NCBI RefSeq assembly: GCF_900119165.1
Contig: NZ_FPJG01000006.1
Span: 7,106,001 to 7,170,000, forward strand
DNA: 64,000 bases
Direction: 5' to 3'
DNA from: Amycolatopsis australiensis
Lineage (GTDB): Bacteria > Actinomycetota > Actinomycetes > Mycobacteriales > Pseudonocardiaceae
Every line of letters begins with the position of its first letter. Position 1 is the first letter of the stretch. Of the stretch, positions 61,301 to 64,000 are shown in pieces. The notes below the pieces were generated by a model. The model saw nothing but the letters and a program-made list of their open reading frames with translations, did not search any database and was not told the DNA's origin. The position numbers and the translations under genes are program-made.

Positions 61301-61972
61301 CGAGCACTCGCCCTCCCGCAGCGACCGCGCCGCCAGGTGCAGGGCCACCAGCGAAGACGAGCACGCGGTGTCCACGGTCAGCGCCGGTCCCTCGAACCCG
61401 AGCGCGTAGGCGATCCGGCCGGAGAACACGCTCGCCGAGCCGCCGGTGGCCACGTAGCCACCGAGGTCCTCGGCGGCCCGGCCCAGCAGCGACACGTAGT
61501 CGCGGTTGTTGGAGCCGACGAACACGCCGGTCCGGCTGCCGCGCAGCACGGCGGGGTCGATCCCCGCCCGCTCCAATGCCTCCCACGACGTCTCGAGCAG
61601 CAGCCGCTGCTGAGGGTCCATGGCCAGGGCCTCGCGCGGCGAGATCCCGAAGAAGCCGGGATCGAACTCGGCGGCGTCGTGCAGGAAGGCACCTTCGCCG
61701 GTGGCGAAGCCGTTCGCGCCGTCCGGGACCTCCCAGCCCCGGTCGGCGGGGAACGCGGAGAAGCCGTCGCGGCCGTCCCGCACCAGCGACCAGAGGTCCT
61801 CCGGTGACTCGACACCGCCGGGGAAGCGGCAGGCCATCGCGACGATCGCGATGTCCTCCCGCTCGACGGCCTCCAGCTCGGCCAGCCTGCTCTTCGCCTG
61901 CCTGAGCTCGGCCGTCATCCACTTGAGGTGGTCGAGAAGCTTCTGCTCACGCGCCACGGGAACAACCCCCAT
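46124..61972 (-). CDS. Type I PKS gene B, three modules
   Basis: A 5282-residue PKS subunit. Layout: N-terminal docking coiled coil ([13 protein letters not shown]...), then KS-AT-DH-KR-ACP, KS-AT-KR-ACP and KS-AT-DH-ER-KR-ACP, then a C-terminal docking tail ([13 protein letters not shown]). Active residues by protein position: KS Cys204, 1846 and 3373; AT Ser651, 2289 and 3814 in GHSQG, each with a YASH motif (methylmalonyl-CoA); DH His952 and His4116; KR Tyr1464, 2966 and 4987; ACP Ser1624, 3142 and 5153. The ER NADPH motif GGVGMAA lies near 47950. Module 2 has an A2-type KR. Module 3's KR has Gly4974 at the catalytic Ser position. The ATG at 61972 has AAGAGAAG directly upstream. A GTG at 61957 with GGGGG eight bases upstream gives [11 protein letters not shown], closer to the family's usual start, and could be the true one. 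The stop overlaps the ATG of gene C (ATGA), indicating translational coupling. Confidence 0.97.
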   Translation of the reverse strand: MGVVPVAREQKLLDHLKWMTAELRQAKSRLAELEAVEREDIAIVAMACRFPGGVESPEDLWSLVRDGRDGFSAFPADRGWEVPDGANGFATGEGAFLHDAAEFDPGFFGISPREALAMDPQQRLLLETSWEALERAGIDPAVLRGSRTGVFVGSNNRDYVSLLGRAAEDLGGYVATGGSASVFSGRIAYALGFEGPALTVDTACSSSLVALHLAARSLREGECSLALAGGVTVMATPGAFAEFTRQNGLAADGRVKAFAEAADGTAWGEGAGVLLVERLSDARRHGHPVLAVLRGSAVNSDGASTGLTAPNGPAQQRVILQALLDARLAADEIDVVEAHGTGTTLGDPIEAQALLATYGQGRPADRPLLLGSVKSNLGHTQAAAGVAGVIKMVMAMRHGLAPSTLYVDEPTSHVDWSAGAVELLTEPRPWPEADRPRRAAVSSFGMSGTNAHLILEAAPAAEPAAAEPHGEGLVPLVVSAMTPEAVRAQADRLARHLRDRPDLAPADVAFSLVTSRAVWPERAVVAGADRAGLLDGLAALAAGAPAPGVVTGRAVDTAGPVLVFPGQGSQWVGMAVGLLDSSPVFAARWAECETAFSSLVDWSLTGVARSNDPSVLERVDVVQPLLWAVMVCLAELWRDAGVAPVAVIGHSQGEIAAAVVAGALSLEDGARVVALRAKAITELAGTGGMLSVPLPVAEVEAGLDPRLGVAAVNGPSATVVSGEVAALDAAQAVWEAAGIRVRRVPVDYASHSPQVEAIRERILADLAPVSPSSVDTVFFSTLTGEAIDTAELTADYWYRNLRATVRFEDAVRAAVVAGHTVFVESSAHPVLTVGVQQTLDEVGAAGAVVPTLRRDHGDQQQLFTAYADAYVHGVAVAWEKLTPGQRVDLPTYAFQRERYWVRTAPGGAGLAAAGLGTAGHPLLGAVVSVAGSGQVVLTGRLSARTHGWLADHAVLGAVLVPGTALLDLAVRAGDLAGCDTVEELTLETPLRLPGSGALAVQVVTTTADDGRVAVTIHSRPDDAATDDPWTRHASGTLTRVRTGTAGTLTAWPPADAEPVGIDGFYAGTAEAGYGYGPAFQGLRAVWRADDVVFAEVALPEAAGEADGFAVHPALLDACLHAAGAGGLLAADGGPRLPFAWSGVRVHAAGARRVRVRLTAQGADAVGVLVTDETGLPVVTADRLALRVASGDRLPTAGSLYEVAWEPAPAEAAAWTELVEPADPVQALAAIQGWLDRPEGRLVVVTRDAIGVTAGDAVTGLAQAGIWGLVRSAQSEHPGRFVLLDTDGDVPATLPDEPQLAVRDGALYVPRLRRAATTAEVAWPTEGTTLITGGTGLLGGLVARHLVERGVRDLVLLSRRGMDAPGAEELANLDATVRIVACDAADREALAEVLSSIEHLTAVVHATGVLDDGVVESLTPERLGTVWRPKVDAAWNLHELAGDVEKFVLFSSAAGVFGVPGQGNYAAANTWLDALAQRRRARGLPATALAWGLWEQASDMTAHLAGDDSGRLARSWVRSLSTSDGIALLDAALAADLPAAAPVALDLAALRPGAAPALLTGLVGSPRRRVVRAETGVGGLGGLELDEQRRTVLGIVRAQVADVLRHTSAAAVDPHRSFTELGFDSLTAVELRNRLGAATGLKLPATLVFDYPTPDVLAEHVRRELLGLGDRVVTTAPPAGAAADEPIAVIGIGCRFPGGVASAADLWQLVESGGDAVTAFPADRGWDPAALSGARESGFLHDAAEFDAGFFGISPREALAMDPQQRLLLETAWEAVEDAGIDATALRGSRTGVFAGAMYHDYATLMPGLRKGAEGYIGTGNSGSVVSGRVSYVLGLEGPSVTVDTACSSSLVALHLAAQALRSGECSLALAGGVTVMSTPGLFTEMAAQGGLAPDGRCKAFADAADGAGFSEGVGLLLVERLSDARRNGRRILAVVRGSAVNSDGASNGLTAPNGLSQQRVIRAALADAGLGTQDVDAVEAHGTGTKLGDPIEAQALLATYGRDRAHPLLLGSIKSNIGHAQAASGVGGVIKMVQAMRHGVLPKTLHVDTPSSFVDWSAGAVEVLTEARDWPETGRPRRAGVSSFGISGTNAHVILEQAPAAVVPVRPEPRPGPVVWTVSGRTPEALRAQAARLGRFLAGRTEAPADVAWSLATTRAHLEHRAVVVGTGSDSLLAGLAGVAAGEPAAVTGVAGSPGAGPVLVFPGQGSQWVGMAVELLDSSAVFAARWAECETALKSFVDWSLTEVARSADPAVLEQVDVVQPLLWAVMVCLAQLWRSAGVEPAAVIGHSQGEIAAAVVAGALSVEDGARVVALRAKAITELAGTGGMLSVPLPVADVEAGLDPRLGIAAVNGPSVTVVSGEVTALDEAQARWEAEGVRVRRIPVDYASHSPQVEAIRDRVLADLAGITPRPVRTVFASTLTGEPLDTAQLTAGYWYRNLRETVRFEQAVRALAAAGHTTFVEASAHPVLTVGIQQTLDALEATGAALGTLRREHGDLTQVLTAYAEAHVLGVAVDWAAVFADARPVRVDLPTYAFQRERFWPPARPAAVALAADSVETRFWDAVEREDLEDLADALHLGDGELGAVVPALSAWHRQRRAHATADRWRYRITWKPLARPADRLAGTWLVVTPAGARPADVVTALAAHGADVVELELAPGTGRADLARRLGEPGREVAGVVSLLAADETPHPEHPAMTAGLAGTLTLAQALGDAGVPARLWCLTRGAVAVADGEDLPRPLQAQVWGLGRVVALEHPARWGGLVDLPEVIDERAAERLASVLAAADDEDQLAVRPSGVFTRRLTRAPLGDERPGRTWQPRGTVLVTGGTGDLGPLVVRWLAGAGAGHIVLPGRRGPDAPGVPELTAELARSGVRLTAVRCDVADKAALAALLAELRTAGDPVRAVIHAAALIDIGAIETATLAEFSAVMAAKVLGAQHLAELLDGEELDAFVLFSSIAGVWGSGDHGAYGAANAYLDAFAEHRRARGLPASSIAWGIWHAANEWTGATIPEGVDPSLVRKRGLPFLDPEIAMSALRRELDHDRPSIALADVDWDRFVPAFGSARPRPLIADVPEAAEILAADRVEPGPAAGEPSELRRALAGLSAAERRQSVLETVRGQAAAVLGHASAAAVVPGKAFRDFGFDSLTAVDLRNRLATATGLKLPTTAVFDYPTPEALANYLHGRVFGAEADAPAQIVTIAADDEPIAIVSMGCRFPGGVASPEDLWRLLESEGDAVTEFPADRGWDLAGLFDPDPDAPGKSHVRHGAFVEGVGEFDPAFFGISPREALAMDPQQRLLLEVSWEVLERAGIDPASVRGDRIGVFTGSNISDYGQAVLRSSAGSEGHVLTGSASSVVSGRISYTLGLEGPAVTVDTACSSSLVALHLAVQALRNGDCELALAGGVALMAGPGAFIAFSRQRGLAEDGRCKAFADTADGMGLAEGVGVLLVERLSEARRHGHPILAVVRGSAVNQDGASNGLTAPNGPSQQRVITQALANARLSGADVDVVEAHGTGTKLGDPIEAQALLATYGQDRDRPLWLGSVKSNIGHTQGAAGVAGVMKVVLALRNGRLPKTLHVGAPSSEVDWSAGAVELLTEARPWPAVETPRRAGVSSFGMSGTNAHVIIEEAPVAEEAEAPAAAPVTPWVVAAKSEAALQEQAQRLAGHVAGLPAADVAFSLATTRTAWDRRAVVIGTGPAELLDGLTALAGGEPSPAVVTGAVVDGTGPVLVFPGQGSQWAGMAVELLDSSEVFAARWAECETALSSFADWSLTEVARSADPAVLERVDVVQPLLWAVMVCLAELWRAAGVEPAAVIGHSQGEIAAAVVAGALSLEDGARVVALRAKAITELAGTGGMLSVSLPVAEVEAGLDPRLGVAAVNGPSATVVSGEVEALDAAQAAWEAEGVRARRVPVDYASHSPQVEAIRDRILAELAPVRPSSVDTIFFSTLTGGQIDTAELTADYWYRNLRATVRFEDAVRAAIAAGHTVFVESSAHPVLTVGVQQTLDDVEAAGAVVPTLRRDHGGLRQLCTAFGQAFVHGVAVAWEKLTPGRRVDLPTYPFQRRRFWPDTPAAKPGDPHGLGLTATEHPLVAAAMTVAGSGELVLTGRLGLDTHPWLADHAVRGSVLLPGTGFVELAVRAADEAGCGLVEELTLEAPLVVPGSGGLRLQLTVDPDDETGRRGLTIHSRPDEDPGAPWTRHATGVLAPAAAPAGPTGLETWPPPGAAPIDLDDVYGRFAGLGFTYGPLFRGLHAAWRDGNDFYADVRLPAGGRTDGFGLHPALLDAALQAMLAAGLETTEAEAVGRLPFAFSGVTLTAIGATALRVRLSRVGEEAISLTVADDTGAPVATIDSLVSRPVSAARFDAARRGSLFAVGWHRVEPGTGGRTWAMLGEAAADVLVTEVPRAGLTAAEVRAGLTATLTTVQNWLAAEQAAGARLLVVTRDAVGVRRDDPVAGVAESPVWGLLRSAQAEHPGRLALLDVDAEAVLPEVLPSVVALDEPQLAVRGGEVFVPRLARTAPDDLRPPAGPWRLDVTAAGTLENLALIGHPDAGRPLRDNEVRVGLRAVGVNFRDVLIGLGMYPDPVPMGAEGAGVVLETGAAVTDLAPGDRVFGLFNGALGPVAVADRRAMAVLPAGWSFETAASVPVAFLTAWYALNDLAGVREGESVLVHAAAGGVGMAAVQIAGHLGATVFGTASPAKWPAVGIAEERLASSRTLDFEFEFLAATGGAGVDVVLDALTGEFVDASLRLLPRGGRFVEMGKNDVRDPELVAKEYPGVRYEAFDLIEASPDRLAEMLSELTALFERGVLRPLPVSVRDITEARDVFRTMSQAKHVGKLVLRIPAGLADGTVLVTGGIGTLGALLARHLVSTHGVRDLLLLSRRGPDAPGADELREELELLGARTEIVACDAADRDALEQVIAGRELSAVVHAAGVLDDGVLESVTPDRLTAVLRPKVDAALNLHELCGDVAAFVLFSGGAGTFGSAGQPAYAAANAFLDALARHRRAHGLPATSLAWGLWAEASGMTGHLAGADRARLSRGGIRPLSTEDALALFDAGLRAAEPAVVPVDLDLAALRSRAAVPAVLRGLVPAGPRRVVAAGEETGPSFAQRFEAIPADDRDRFLLDLVRGHVATVLAHESAAAIEPERALSELGFDSLTAVELRNRLTAATGLRLPATVIFDYPTSAAVAARLHELLGDGGAPRPVVALLDELGRLEATLAGLDADGAAAVAADELAADSVTARLRALVRGWTGLRSGDGAPGDDLELAGDDELFEVLDSELGRSS
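52380..56930 (-). other. Module B2: KS-AT(methylmalonyl)-KR(A2)-ACP
   Basis: KS Cys 56435-56437; AT Ser 55106-55108, YASH near 54805-54817; KR Tyr 53075-53077 in GAYGAAN, with His three residues (53084-53086) and Trp eight residues (53099-53101) before it, and HAAALID instead of LDD; ACP Ser 52547-52549. By the Trp/His rule this is an A2 KR, expected to act on the epimerised 2-methyl and give an L-beta-hydroxyl. Confidence 0.92.
55218..55363 (-). repeat. 146-bp AT tract of module B2 identical to 6731-6876
   Basis: Fourth member of the shared methylmalonyl AT tract (with E1, F1 and F2), 48 kb from its closest copy. Confidence 0.85.
56930..61972 (-). other. Module B1: KS-AT(methylmalonyl)-DH-KR(B)-ACP
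   Basis: KS Cys codon 61361-61363; AT Ser 60020-60022 with YASH at about 59720-59731; [12 protein letters not shown] with His 59117-59119 and Asp 58625-58627 in LLDACLH; KR with LDD and Tyr 57581-57583; ACP Ser 57101-57103. A methyl-branched 2,3-alkene is predicted, E by the usual B-type KR/DH outcome. The linker before the KR shares a 195-bp identical DNA tract with module F1. Confidence 0.92.
58020..58214 (-). repeat. 195-bp tract identical to 4619-4813 (module B1 copy)
   Basis: Base-for-base identical to the corresponding DH-KR linker of module F1 although the flanks differ at many positions. It encodes the segment ending in [19 protein letters not shown]. Best read as recent gene conversion between the two mm-DH-KR modules. 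Confidence 0.85.
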
Positions 61973-62008
61973 CTTCTCTTGCCCGACAAGCCGCTCGCGC
62001 CCGCTTGC

Positions 62009-64000
62009 TCAAGACTTTCCGAATTCCTCGTGGATCAGGTCGAACAGCTCGTCGGCCGTGGCCGACTCCAGGTCGTGCGCGTCGTCGCGCCCGGCGTCCG
62101 GCCGGCGCCAGCGGGTCAGGAAACCCTGCAGCCGCACGGTGACCCGCGACCGCGTCAGCTCGTCGGCGTCCGGTGCGGCGAACGCGGCTTCGAGCCGGTC
62201 GAGCTCGCTCAGCAGCAGGCCGGCCGGGTCACCGCCGCCCTGCAGCTCGGTACGCAGGTGCGCGGCGAGCTTCGCCGGCGTCGGGTGGTCGAAGGTGACG
62301 GTCGCCGCCAGGGTGCGGCCGGCCGCGGCCCCCAGCCGGTCGCGCAGCTGCACCGCGCCCAGCGAATCCAGGCCCATTTCCAGGAAACCGCGCCGCACGT
62401 CGACCTCCCGCTCGTCCACGTGGCCGAGCACCGCGGCCGTTTCCGCGCGCACGGCGGCCACCAGGATCCGGTCGTGGTCGGCCGCGTCGGCCGCCGCGAG
62501 CCGGGCCCGCAGCGGCGCTTCGGCGGGTCGCTCCGGCACCGGGGCCGGCGTGACCAGCTCACCGAGCAGCGCGCTCGGCCTCGCCACGGTGAACAGCGGG
62601 GCGAACACCGGCCAGTCGACGTCCGCGACCACCGTCACGGCGGCGTCTTCACCCACCGCGCGGGCCATCGCCCCGACCGCGGCTTCGGGGGCCATCGCGG
62701 CGAGTCCCCGCTCCCGCAGCGCCGCCGCGGCGGCGCTGTCGCCCGCCATGCCGGCGTCCGCCCACGGGCCCCAGGCGATCGCGGTCGCGGTCAGGCCGCG
62801 GGCGCGGCGCCGCTCGGCGAGCGCGTCGAGGGCGGCATTGGCCGCGGCGTAGGCACTTTGGCCACCGCTGCCCCAGATCCCGGCGACCGAGGAGAACAGC
62901 ACGAAGGCGTCCAGCGGGCGGTCTCCGAGCAGTTCGTCGAGGTGCCGCGCGCCCTCGGTCTTGGCCGCCAGAATCCGGGCGAACTCCGCGGCGGGGGTGT
63001 CGGCCAGCGGCGCGGCCTGCGCCACGCCGGCGGCGTGCACGACCGCCGCCGGGTCCGCCGTCTCCAGGAGCTTCCGCACCGCTTCGCGATCGGTGACGTC
63101 ACACGCCACGACGGTCACCCGGGTGCCCAGCGCGGTCAGCTCGGCGCACAGCTGGGCCGCGCCCGGCGTGTCCGCGCCGCGGCGGCCGGTGAGCACGAGG
63201 TGCTCGGCGCCGTTCTCGGCCGCCCAGCGGGCCACCCGGGCGCCCAGGGCGCCCAGCCCGCCGGTGACCAGGACCGTCCCGCGCGGGCACCACGGCCGTC
63301 CGCCGGCCGCGGGGGCACGCACGACGCGCCGGCCCCACACACCCGACGCGCGGACGGCCACCTGGTCCTCGCCGCCGCCGGCGAGCACCCCGGCGACCAC
63401 GCCGCCGTCGAACTCGGCGGGCAGGTCGAGCAGGCCGCCCCACACCCGGGGCAGCTCGAGCGCCGCCACCCGGCCGAGACCCCAGAGCGCCGCGCGGTCC
63501 GGGTCGGCGGGCTCGTCGCCGCCGACCGACACCGCGCCGGTGGTCACGCACCACACGGGCACCTCGCGCCCGAGGCCGGCCAGGGTGCGGAGGAGCTCCG
63601 CGGTCAGCGTCACGTCGGTGGCCGTCGACAGCACCCCGCCCGTCACTTCGGGCAGCTCGCGGAGGTCTTCGGCCGATTCGAGGGGAAGGGCACGACTTCG
63701 GCACCGCGGGCGGTGAGCGCGGCGCTCAGCTTGGCGGCGAGTTCGCCGGTGTCCGGCGTCGTCACCAGCAGCCAGGTCCCGGGCAGCGGGGCGCTCTCGG
63801 GTGAGACCGGAACCCACCGCACGCGGTACCGCCACCCGTCCGCGGCCGACCGGGCACGGCTTTCCCGGTGCCACGGCCCCAGTGCGTCGAGCACCGGCCG
63901 CAGCCGAGTGTCGTCTTCGACGTGCAGAGTTTCGGCGAGCGCGGCCAGGTCGCCGGCATCCACGGCCGCCCAGAACCGCTCTTCGGCCGCCGGGACCGCG
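62009..64000 (-). CDS. Type I PKS gene A, 3' part (KR-ACP-docking), frameshifted
   Basis: This is the C-terminal end of a modular PKS whose 5' part lies beyond 64000. The visible protein starts in the AT-KR linker (EERFWAAVDAGDLAAL, about 63999-63940) and continues through the structural and catalytic halves of a ketoreductase, an ACP and a C-terminal docking tail, ending at TGA 62009-62011. The KR has a TGG-type NADPH site (about 63250-63290), no LDD motif, Trp eight residues and Gln three residues before the catalytic Tyr (62849-62851). That is the A1 fingerprint, predicting an L-configured beta-hydroxyl. The ACP Ser is at 62363-62365 in MGLDSLGAVQL, unlike the GFDSLTAVE of most ACPs here. 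The reading frame breaks near 63682-63690: upstream codons end in a different frame from the rest, and one extra base restores a normal KR. With the break taken literally, translation would stop at 63643. The next gene begins 36 bp downstream, consistent with one operon. The AT and its extender are not visible. Confidence 0.9.
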   Translation of the reverse strand, partial: RGPGGRRAVLGGRGCRRPGRARRNSARRRRHSAAAGARRTGAVAPGKPCPVGRGRVAVPRAVGSGLTRERPAARDLAAGDDAGHRRTRRQAERRAHRPRCRSRALPLESAEDLRELPEVTGGVLSTATDVTLTAELLRTLAGLGREVPVWCVTTGAVSVGGDEPADPDRAALWGLGRVAALELPRVWGGLLDLPAEFDGGVVAGVLAGGGEDQVAVRASGVWGRRVVRAPAAGGRPWCPRGTVLVTGGLGALGARVARWAAENGAEHLVLTGRRGADTPGAAQLCAELTALGTRVTVVACDVTDREAVRKLLETADPAAVVHAAGVAQAAPLADTPAAEFARILAAKTEGARHLDELLGDRPLDAFVLFSSVAGIWGSGGQSAYAAANAALDALAERRRARGLTATAIAWGPWADAGMAGDSAAAAALRERGLAAMAPEAAVGAMARAVGEDAAVTVVADVDWPVFAPLFTVARPSALLGELVTPAPVPERPAEAPLRARLAAADAADHDRILVAAVRAETAAVLGHVDEREVDVRRGFLEMGLDSLGAVQLRDRLGAAAGRTLAATVTFDHPTPAKLAAHLRTELQGGGDPAGLLLSELDRLEAAFAAPDADELTRSRVTVRLQGFLTRWRRPDAGRDDAHDLESATADELFDLIHEEFGKS
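62009..64000 (-). other. Module A (partial): KR(A1)-ACP
   Basis: The last module of gene A. Only the KR and ACP are visible. The absence of a DH fold between the linker and the KR shows it leaves a beta-hydroxyl. Trp (62873-62875) and Gln (62858-62860) before the Tyr give the A1 class, the only A1 KR in the window. The chain then passes to the KS of gene B through the tail ADELFDLIHEEFG. Confidence 0.85.
63681..63690 (-). other. Apparent one-base frameshift in gene A KR
   Basis: Upstream of this point the KR linker is read in one frame (ALTARGAEVVPFP), downstream in another (LESAEDLRELPEVTGG). Adding one base to the C run of the coding strand (G run at 63682-63685) joins them into a normal KR structural subdomain. 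The literal frame stops at 63643. I cannot tell a sequencing loss in a homopolymer from a true mutation. Confidence 0.85.

Noticed and set aside
1..64000. Assignment to a named macrolide or polyol cluster
   Set aside because: Several large actinomycete polyketides share parts of the module order, but starter, release and tailoring genes are outside the window and no search could be run.

Overview
The window is the interior of a very large modular (cis-AT, type I) polyketide synthase locus. Everything is read from the minus strand, so transcription runs from position 64000 towards position 1. The very high GC content, the almost exclusive G/C third codon positions and the PKS style point to an actinomycete. 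A Pseudonocardiaceae or Streptomyces-like host is an inference only; no housekeeping gene is present to test it.

Six giant genes lie head to tail. In transcription order: A (62009-64000, 5' end outside the window, end of one module); B (46124-61972, three modules); C (41586-46127, one module); D (23753-41542, four modules); E (8626-23609, three modules); F (1-8580, one full module plus one cut off in its KR by the window edge). Junctions are tight: A/B 36 bp, B/C a 4-bp ATGA overlap, C/D 43 bp, D/E 143 bp, E/F 45 bp. Only the D/E gap is long enough for regulatory DNA. It holds a candidate promoter, a perfect 12-bp inverted repeat enclosing a second hairpin, and a short direct repeat. No stretch above 300 bp lacks coding sequence. 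No RNA gene, insertion sequence, CRISPR array, loading module, thioesterase, tailoring, regulatory or transport gene is visible, so the cluster extends beyond both ends.

Thirteen KS domains are visible, all with an intact active-site Cys. Seven ATs carry the methylmalonyl signature (GHSQG/YASH) and six the malonyl signature (GHSIG/HAFH). Predicted module logic: A KR(A1)-ACP; B1 mm-DH-KR; B2 mm-KR(A2); B3 mm-DH-ER-KR; C mal-KR; D1 mm-KR; D2, D3 and D4 mal-KR; E1 mm-DH-KR; E2 mal-DH-KR; E3 mal-KR; F1 mm-DH-KR; F2 mm-KR (truncated). The N-terminal coiled coils and C-terminal acidic ends of the proteins are class-1-type docking elements and fit the order A-B-C-D-E-F. The inferred chain is a reduced polyketide with a methyl-branched alkene, a 1,3-polyol run, a methyl diene, a further trisubstituted alkene and a terminal propionate pair. 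No product is named, because starter and release modules are outside the window.

Points that need care: one-base frameshifts break gene A (near 63682) and gene E (near 15203, beside a 40-residue tandem repeat inserted in a DH domain). The KR of module B3 has Gly where the catalytic Ser should be. Several AT and linker segments are identical at DNA level between distant modules, which suggests gene conversion (or assembly risk). A short KS sequence fingerprint matches the reduction state left by the upstream module in all thirteen cases.
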